DNA of 64,000 bases. Origin: Symsagittifera roscoffensis. Its lineage: Eukaryota; Xenacoelomorpha; Acoela; Convolutidae. Where the stretch lies: positions 34,539,301 to 34,603,300 of the forward strand of contig NC_087066.1 in NCBI RefSeq assembly GCF_963678635.1. The letters run 5' to 3'. Under the pieces are notes generated by a model. It was given only the letters and a program-made list of their open reading frames with translations. It was not told the origin of the DNA and did no database searches. Shown here one piece after another: positions 56,431-64,000 of this stretch. A program made the position numbers and the translations under genes. Each line of letters begins with the position of its first letter. The stretch's first letter is position 1.

Positions 56431-57670
56431 TTTATAACTAGTTTCAGACAACTAGTTGTGGATTTTTCAGGTCAACCGATTGCATTAAAAAAATTTTGAC
56501 CGTTAAATAAAACTTTTATTATCTGAGCTCAAATACTATAGAAAATTCCACGTTCATGTTGAGGAAAGTTACTGAAAGAGCCTGTGAGCTCGCTTAACAT
56601 TAATGCAATCACTGTTACTTGCTGTTTACTCCTAATGTATGCGCAAGCATATGTATATAAGCTCCATTGGTCCAATCGTGTAATGTGTTTTACTGGACGC
56701 GAGCGGTCGTGAGTCCTTTCCATCAATTTGTTTCTTTTGTTGGATCATGTTAACTATGCACCCCCCCCCCCCCCAACACCACCTGTGTTACCTTGGAAAG
56801 GATCCCCCCTCCCCTATAAAAACACATTTCATTTATGCTCAACTGGATTGGTTTTGTATTTATCAGAAATTTGTTCTGTCGCATTCCTATTAGTTGACGT
56901 TATTTCAATTCGCATTCCTATTGGTTGAACCCCCCTATTGCAATAGGGAGAAATAGTTAACATGATCCCTTTTGTTTTTCGCAGCTATTTTTTTGCCGTT
57001 GTTTTATTGCACCTAAAGCTTCTTTGGTTGGCTTTTAGTTTCTAAGCCTGCTTGAGATACCGTACTGACAAAACCAAAATTCCTCGTCTTGATTTTTTTC
57101 GAGTTCTGCTCTCATTTTGTTTTCCTTTTCGAAAAAAGTTGGTCGTCTGAAAGTCGAATATAAACTGTTATTTACGGAGAAATTAAATTCAATCATTTCT
57201 TGCGGAATTTACTCTCAGGTTTTATCATCAATTTTTAGATTAGTTTTGTTATTGGGAATTCAAAGACTAAGTTGCTAGTTCAGTACCAAAGAAGTTTACT
57301 ATTTTAAGGTACATAAAAAAGAGAAATGCTAGCTTCGAGTGGAAAATTCACCTTTTTTGTTTTTCATGCAGCTGTAAAGAAACCTACTGTCTCTGAAAAC
57401 CTTTTAATGACTGATAAAAAGTGGACTGTTTTCTTATAAACCAAAAATTCCATCCATGGCGAACTGTTATGAGACTATCAAATTCACAGTCGCTGAGATT
57501 GAAAATTTTTTTCAATATCTGCGCATAACATTTATTTGAAACTAAAAGCTTCTTTGATCGAGATTGTGGTTTTGCAACCTGTAATAGTCTGGATCAATCA
57601 CCTGTAATAGACTGAAATAGTTTGGATCAATCAGCGTTGGGACCCATAACTCAAAAATCCAACATACTTC
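56431..57670 (+). repeat. Diverged tandem duplication, unit 1
   Basis: Matches unit 2 (58003-58880) in a series of co-linear blocks: CTGAGCTCAAATACTATAG, GTATATAAGCTCCATTGGTC, GTGAGTCCTTTCCATCAATTT, TTTTTCATGCAGCTGTAAAG and CAGCGTTGGGACCCA. A MITE interrupts it at 56742-56968. Confidence 0.7.
56742..56968 (+). mobile_element. Small MITE with 8-bp target duplication
   Basis: 227 bp, flanked by exact CTTTTGTT (56734-56741 and 56969-56976). Inverted ends GGATCATGTTAACTAT and ATAGTTAACATGATCC are followed by C- or G-rich tracts. The uninterrupted site exists in the sister unit near 58335, which confirms the boundaries. Confidence 0.92.
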
Positions 57671-58002
57671 AAGTTCTCCGCTATGTCTGAGCACACTCGG
57701 TGCACAATGTTTTATAATAGTCTTTGCAAAATATGATCATAGTCCGCAACAACGAAAAATGTTTGAGTAGAAGTTATATCATAATCGCAATTGTCGTTAA
57801 AGTACACATTATTCGGTGTACTGTTCTAATCGGGTAAAATAACACCAAACATTTTGAGCAAGTTTGCGCAGACGACATATCCACGACCGCAAATCTGGGT
57901 AAAAGCACACATGATCATTCAAAATTTTCAATAATTCCAAAATTCTGAGATGCGAAATGTCGGTAACAGCTTTCCAATGTCAACAGTTCAATTTTGTTTC
58001 TT

Positions 58003-58880
58003 CGTGTATGTACGAGTTTTACGCAAACAAGTTCTAGAAATTTCACATTGCCCAAGTGCGTTAAAATAGTTTTGACTGTTGAATAGTTTTTTAAACTCAG
58101 CTTAAATACTGTGGAAGGCATTCGACGTCATTTTGAGGAAGTTTACCTGAAGTACACCTGAAAGACGCTGTACCTGAAAGACACCTGAAAGACGCTGTAC
58201 TTCCGCTAAAATATAAGCCATCATTGCTGATTGCGTTTTATTCCTACTCAATGTGCAAACCTCTGTATATAATCTTGCTTGGTCTAATGGTGTATTGTGC
58301 TTGGCTGTCGTGAGTCTTTTTCATAAATTTGTCTCTTTTGTTTTTGCAGCTGTTGTGACGCTGTTTTTATGCTGTTACAGATTCTTTAGTTACTTTTTTG
58401 TTGGTTTGAAACATTTGTCCGCATGTAATGTGTTTTGAATTAGCCATCTATAGTAAGTTATTTAACTGGTTTGTTTTGAAACTAGTGTTTCTCAAAATGG
58501 ACGAAAACTACAATTAATTGCTTGGACTTACATGCTCTAGAAGAAATTGCTACCAACTGATGAAAAAATCAAGCTAGGGATGCGGCACTGATAAAAACAT
58601 GAATATTTACTATTTCAGAAGATTTTTTTTCAGATGGATATTGATGTCTCAGTTTTTGTAAAGTTTTGTTTTTCATGCAGCTTCAAAAAAAACATTAAAA
58701 ACTAATGGCTGATGACAAGAAAGTGAACAAATGTGTTATTAACCAAAAAATCCAACTGAAGCGAACTATTATGAAACGATCAAACTCACTGGTATCTAGA
58801 AAACAAAAAAATATATAAGATATATAAATGAAATTGAATTTATCCACGTTGGGACTCAAAATTCAACACGCGTCAATTTC
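58003..58880 (+). repeat. Diverged tandem duplication, unit 2
   Basis: Co-linear with 56431-57670 and lacks the MITE. Includes CAGCTTAAATACTGTGG, GTATATAATCTTGCTTGGTC and GTGAGTCTTTTTCATAAATTT. Both units carry a TATATAA at the same place. No conserved reading frame was found. Confidence 0.7.
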
Positions 58881-59639
58881 GGCGCAAAGTCTAAGTTCTA
58901 CCCTAAAGTTGCGTTTTCAATAGAAAAAAATGACAAAGTTTTTAAATTCTTCGATAAGAAAACAATTTTTAATACAATCACTCAGACCAAATTTTTCACG
59001 ATGATCGTTCCAATAAAATTTTTTCAGTGTACTGATAATTTTGGTTAAAGACACTTGCAACAGAAACGGATTATAAAATCTTTAACCAATATTCAACAGT
59101 TCCTTGACGAACCCTTATTGCAATCATTGATATCTGTGGGTTGCACTGATTTTTTTGTGTTGAATAATTTGATATAGTTTTCAAAATCCAAACAAAAGTA
59201 TTCAAAAGCCAAAACACAACTTTGCTACATCTTGTATGGGCTCTTTTTGCTGCGTAAAAAATTCCAAGTTTTGGAAGTTTCCTTTAAATAATATAGTTTA
59301 CCTAAAATATAGAAAAAACTAAAGTTCCCAAATCCTTAGCTTGGAGTTTTTTTTGGAAAAATTATTTGTTGGAAAACGGACATTATGTTGAAATCAAAAA
59401 AAAATCGGTAGTTAAAAACGAACAACCGAAAAATACTAAAATTACAATTATTTGACTGCAAGAAAAATCCTTTTTGCGACGTCTCAAGAGCTTCGAAAAA
59501 AATGAACCAGCTTTATACTTATCAGCTAGCACAATTTGATCAATTTTGGTCAAGAAAGGCCTGAGAGCACGAGCCGAAAACTCAAAGTTTTGATTAAACA
59601 GAAAAAAACTCACAAATTGAGACAAATCAAAAACTTCGA

Positions 59640-60098
59640 GAAAATTTTTTTGGGAAAATGTGTTTACTTTTTCAGACAAAACCATTGTTCATTATATTCC
59701 ACAGCAAAATTTTTGCGCGAGATGATGCCGAAATTTGCGTTACCAACCCAATTAAATCACTCCAATTAAATAAATAGAAAAAAATTCCTGCAACGTCTCA
59801 AGAGCTGCGAAGAAAATTTCCAACAAGACATGGCCGGTTGCTACAATTCTTAACTTGTGATATTTTTTTCGACCAAATAGTTTTCAAATTTTGAAAAATG
59901 GCCCCACAATTTTCAGATTTCAGGTTATGGAAACAGAAGATTCGTAAAAAACTCTCAACAACTGTTACAAAATTTTGTCGTCGAGTTTTTAAAACATTTT
60001 TGGCAGTTATGGACGACCATATTCATCGGTTATATCGGAGAATTCCTCGAAGAATAATTGCAGATCTAAAAAATAATGTCGTTCAAACCAAATACTAA
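59640..60098 (+). pseudogene. Tc1/mariner-like transposase remnant
   Basis: RQNHCSLYSTAKFLRE near 59675 resembles the QDNAPxH region around the second catalytic Asp of Tc1/mariner transposases. The frame ending at 60098 closes with RIPRRIIADLKNNVVQTKY, like the usual MPRRI.A.I...GG.TKY C-terminus. The part between is broken by stops. A weak but two-point match. Confidence 0.45.
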
Positions 60099-63000
60099 AG
60101 TCGTTGATTTTTGTTTAATTTTTATCTATGTTTGTTAATAAGTTAAAAAAGGTACGTAACTTCTGAAAAAAGTATAAGTATAGGTCTTAACATTCATAGA
60201 ATTTTAAGTTTTCTCATCTTTTCTTAGATGAATTAAATCAGCACTGTATACACTGGATATGCTAACTGGACCAGCTAATTTAATTTCCCCGAAACTTGAT
60301 TACTCATAAGACTTCTTTAACGCAGTTACTAAAGTCAGATTTTCGAATTTTTTAGACCTTAACTTTCCCACTGAAATTCAATAGAAGCGGGTATGTGACT
60401 GTCAGTTGTTTCAATCAAAAATTCTGCAAAACTTTGATATTTAAGTTTAAATGATCTGAAAAAAAAAATTGTTTTCTCTACTATTTTCATGTGATTCGTT
60501 TCCGTTTTCATATTTTTTACCATTGAAGCATTATCGAAACCTCGGAAAACAGACACGCCAATGAGTCAAACAGAAAAATTTAGTTGATTGGAAAGCTGCT
60601 CAGCTGGGCAGAGTGAAAAAGAATGTATGTGTAGCTTTTCTGAGCATGAATGCAATTGAAATGTGCATTAGAAAAAATTTGTTCACAAAAATGTTGCACC
60701 ACTTATAAAGTAAAACTGACCAAAAAACCTGATCAAATTAAAGTACTGGAGACAAAAGTTAACGCAACTAGATAACTTGAAAACCAGTGAAGCACAACTA
60801 AAAGCAAGGAATCCAAATCTTGAAAAAACACAATTGAGTGTTGTAGTTTTACCGTCAGATAACTAGGCTTCTATTTTTTGTTTTTAGCTGCAAAAATAGG
60901 CGACATGAAATCGAAAACAATGTGCTCGTCCAAAAAAAACTATGTTATATGAAAATTTAATTAAAAAATTCATTCATCTTTTTTGAAAAGTTTAAAGTCG
61001 CTAGTTTTATTATCCTGCCAGCAATTATTATTCTGTAAGAATTATTATCCCGCGAGCAAATTGTTTTTTTTTCTTAACGGTTGTCAGAGGATAAAAATTG
61101 TATTTGGGCTGTTTCCTTACGGTGAGATAGGTATCGTGAAAACATGTAGGTTCTACTCGCAGAATATGAAAATTTCAAGCTCAAGGTTTTCAAATAAAAA
61201 AAATATATTGGCGTAACTTAAAAGACAAGAATCAAAAGGCATGTTCTAGAAATTTGCTGAAGTTTTCCTCAGAATAAAATTTGTTGAAGAACTTTAGAAG
61301 TTTCACAAACTAATTCCTATAAACAAATTTGATCACTTTTCAGCAACGAATTTGCTATGTTATACTCAGGAGAAACAAATGAAGCGCACAGTTTGCTTTT
61401 GGAAGCAAATGAAGCGCACTCTTCAATCTTCTATCTGGACAACGCTCACTTCAAAAAACAGGTAATTTTTTTTCATGGAACAAGAGCAAATGATCAGGGC
61501 TACCCTCTATGAAACTATCAGTTTTTGTTTTCAAAGTTTTTCCAATGTAGTCCTCGGCTGAAAATGAAAGATTTCCTCATCTGCTCTAATTTTTGCATCT
61601 TAGGGACCTCTTTGTCAAATAAGCGGAGCGAAAATTTGTTCATGCGACGTGAAACATTCTCAGTAAGAGAGTTAACATAATCAAAATAAAAAATTTACTA
61701 AACTCGGCTGTTCCTTATTTTAAAAAAAAATGAAAAACTTAATGAAGGTGAGAAAATCTGGCATTTTTGCACCCGGCTTACATGGGTGTGTCTTTTAAAC
61801 CAAATACTGATGTTTTTATAGAGAGTAGATCTGATGATTCGTTCTCGGTCCATGTAAAATTTTTGTTAAAATTTGAAGTAAAATTTGGCCGAAGTGAACA
61901 TTGAAAACAGGCTTTTTAGAGAATGAAAAACTGAATTTGGGTTGAAATTTGTCCACTAGTGAAACTTTGCCGCATAATATGACGACAAGTCCTCAAAATT
62001 TGTTTTTTTTTTCACCTGTCAGAGAAACTTTTTGGATGTTTTTCTCAATGCACCTCGGATGAATTTTTTGCGCATCAAAAAAATTTTGTTGCGTTTTTAA
62101 TGTCGCCCAATATAATTGGTTGCGTTACTATCGATGTCCACTGTTAAGTCAGTGCTCAGCGCAAATTCTTTTTTGCCTAAGAGTTAATTTTAAATGTATC
62201 TGGCAGCATTGGTGCATCTAGTTTTCTTCAAAAATGTTGCCGAAACGGCATGCTGCATATTCAAGGCATACATTGGTTAAATTGGGAGTTCAAGAAGTTG
62301 AGAACAAAAATGTCTCAAAGCAAAGTGAGTCTGTCAAAATTGTCCACAAAGAATTTTTGGAAATTTTGTCATAGCTGATTTAATTAATTCGAGGTTTCAA
62401 ATTTTTTTCGAGGTTTTAGGAAGCTCTTTAAAAACCTTTAAAAACAAAATATCTGGCCAGTGAGCTGATTCAGCTTTTTCCACATCAACAAAAAAATTTC
62501 GAAATTTGAATCAGTTTTCTAATTTAATTAGAAAACGATAGATAAGTTCAATGCACAGCAGTGAAAAACACTATTTCAACCTGTTTTCTTAACAAAAAAT
62601 GGGCAGCACACAGTTTTGAGAAAAAACTGGCCACAATGACGTTTTATTGGCTTTTTCTAAATCAAATTTTTTGGAGGTGAATTATTACGAGGCCAAATAG
62701 GGCTCTGAATAAACGCACAAATTGGTGTCTGTTCTGTAGGTCAGTGGAATTCAGAGATAATAGTTAAATATCTTCCAAAAAAATAAATGGATCTCATTTA
62801 CAAATATTCCGGGTACTACGCGGACAAATACCTGTAGCGTAAGTTTTGCCGACACAGTTTTTTGTCGCGAATTTTGCTACAAGCGAACTTAAATAGTTGT
62901 TTTCATATGTGTGGTTTTAATTTATTTCGGCAAAATACAAGTGGATTCCACAATTGTACGTGGATTCCGCAAATGTAAGCAAATTCCCCAAATTGGAAGC

Positions 63001-64000
63001 AATTTCCGCAGTTTTATTTATGAAACTGAATTAAACCAGTTCTGGCGTATGAACATTTAGAAGCTAGAGTTGAAAATTTTTTATCTAGCAAATGCGGATC
63101 TAAAAGCAAAAACTGAATCATTGCTAGCGGAATCCTCGAAAAAATATTGAATCATTCGTCTACTAAAATGGTGGATGTACCATTTAGTATTTGAGATAAA
63201 TTTTCTAGCAAAAAATGTTTTACGATCATAACTTTGGAAATACATCACAACGCGTCACCGAATAAAATCAATATTTATGAATAGTGGGTTGAGTACAAAT
63301 TGAAACACAGCGCATAATACATCATAGATAAAGATCATTGTTTGGGAATAGAGGGTTGAAAGTAATTTCAATTAATAAGGGCCATAACTGAGATGGATGA
63401 GATCAGAGTGAATTCAAATCTTATAAAGAAGTTTATTTGGGATAAAGGGCAATATAATGGAAGTTTTTTTTGAAAGAATGATTTTAGGTACTGAATTTTT
63501 AAAAGAATGAAATTTGACAAAAACTGATGAAATGAAATACTGATTCTTTTCTTAAGACTGAAAAAGAAAATTTTAGGCGGAAAATAAAAAATTACAGAAT
63601 GAAAAAAATGTAAATAAAAGAAAGGAGTTTTTAATTATTCTTAAGGAATTGAATCAGTTTTTTGTTTCCACTCTTGTCTAACTCCTCGGCTGTTTCGTTT
63701 TCTTTAATTTCTGCATCATAATCTCCAAACTCGTCAATCTTTGACTGTTTTACTAGCTGCAAGTATTCCAGTGCCGAATTTGTTTACTCCAGTTTGTTCA
63801 ATTGGCAGGAATGGAGATCGCAGGTTTGGGGGTAAGTTGACAGGAATTGAGCTAAGGATAAGAATTGGAGGAATTGGGGTAAGAATAAACTGTCAGCAGT
63901 AATTGAGATTGAAATTGTTGGTGACCACCTGGCAAAGAAAAAATTTAATTTATATACATGTAACTGGAATTCGCAAAAATTGCAGCTGATTGCGGATTTC
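60099..64000. other. AT-rich region without recognised features
   Basis: I found no gene, RNA, long repeat or transposon ends here. Short direct repeats (for example AAATGAAGCGCAC at 61379 and 61410) are present but unremarkable. Confidence 0.45.

Noticed and set aside
59898-60098. Independent small basic protein
   Set aside because: Better explained as the C-terminus of a decayed Tc1/mariner transposase.
1-64000. CRISPR array, rRNA genes or bacterial operons
   Set aside because: No regularly spaced repeats of CRISPR type, no rRNA motifs; introns and LINEs show a eukaryotic genome.

Overview
The window is eukaryotic and almost certainly from an invertebrate animal. It holds two conserved metazoan genes with GT-AG introns, TCERG1 (37727-41128) and SLC35C1 (44185-51790). 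Both are on the + strand and use the standard genetic code. Everything else I can name is transposable elements, simple repeats or AT-rich spacer. I cannot place the phylum.

Left flank, 1-12317: a patchwork of decayed non-LTR elements. There is a reverse-transcriptase (RT) element with a nuclease-like C-terminus (+, 133-2957), a CR1/jockey-like RT (-, 3759-5345), an almost complete LINE with a PHD-finger ORF1 and an endonuclease/RT ORF2 (+, 5376-8760), an RT scrap (-, 8980-9437), and the 3' half of a further LINE (-, 9922-12317).

Centre, 12318-36258: one giant LTR retrotransposon of 23,941 bp in minus orientation, with 854- and 883-bp LTRs (TG...CA) that differ by about 4%. It sits inside the endonuclease region of the minus-strand LINE, whose 5' half resumes at 36259-37690. 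In its own 5'->3' sense it has an LTR, a primer-binding-site candidate, a 3.1-kb structured leader, gag (two zinc knuckles), Ty3/gypsy-type pol (protease, RT, RNase H, integrase), a macro-like domain, a protein with an SGNH/GDSL hydrolase domain plus a second SGNH-like domain, two large unrecognised reading frames (ORF-X, ORF-Y), a polypurine-like end and an LTR. More than 9 kb of coding sequence lies downstream of pol, and none of it looks like an envelope gene. This copy is dead: it has nonsense codons, frameshifts and a lost integrase catalytic Glu. The element is the most unusual thing in the window.

Right side, 37691-64000: TCERG1 starts within about 40 bp of the minus-strand LINE. SLC35C1 has six exons, with a LINE remnant in intron 2 and a local repeat family with inverted ends in intron 4. 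Further right are two MITEs, each with an exact 8-bp target duplication, a diverged kilobase-scale tandem duplication, a Tc1/mariner-like transposase scrap, and AT-rich DNA with no recognisable gene from about 60100 to the end.
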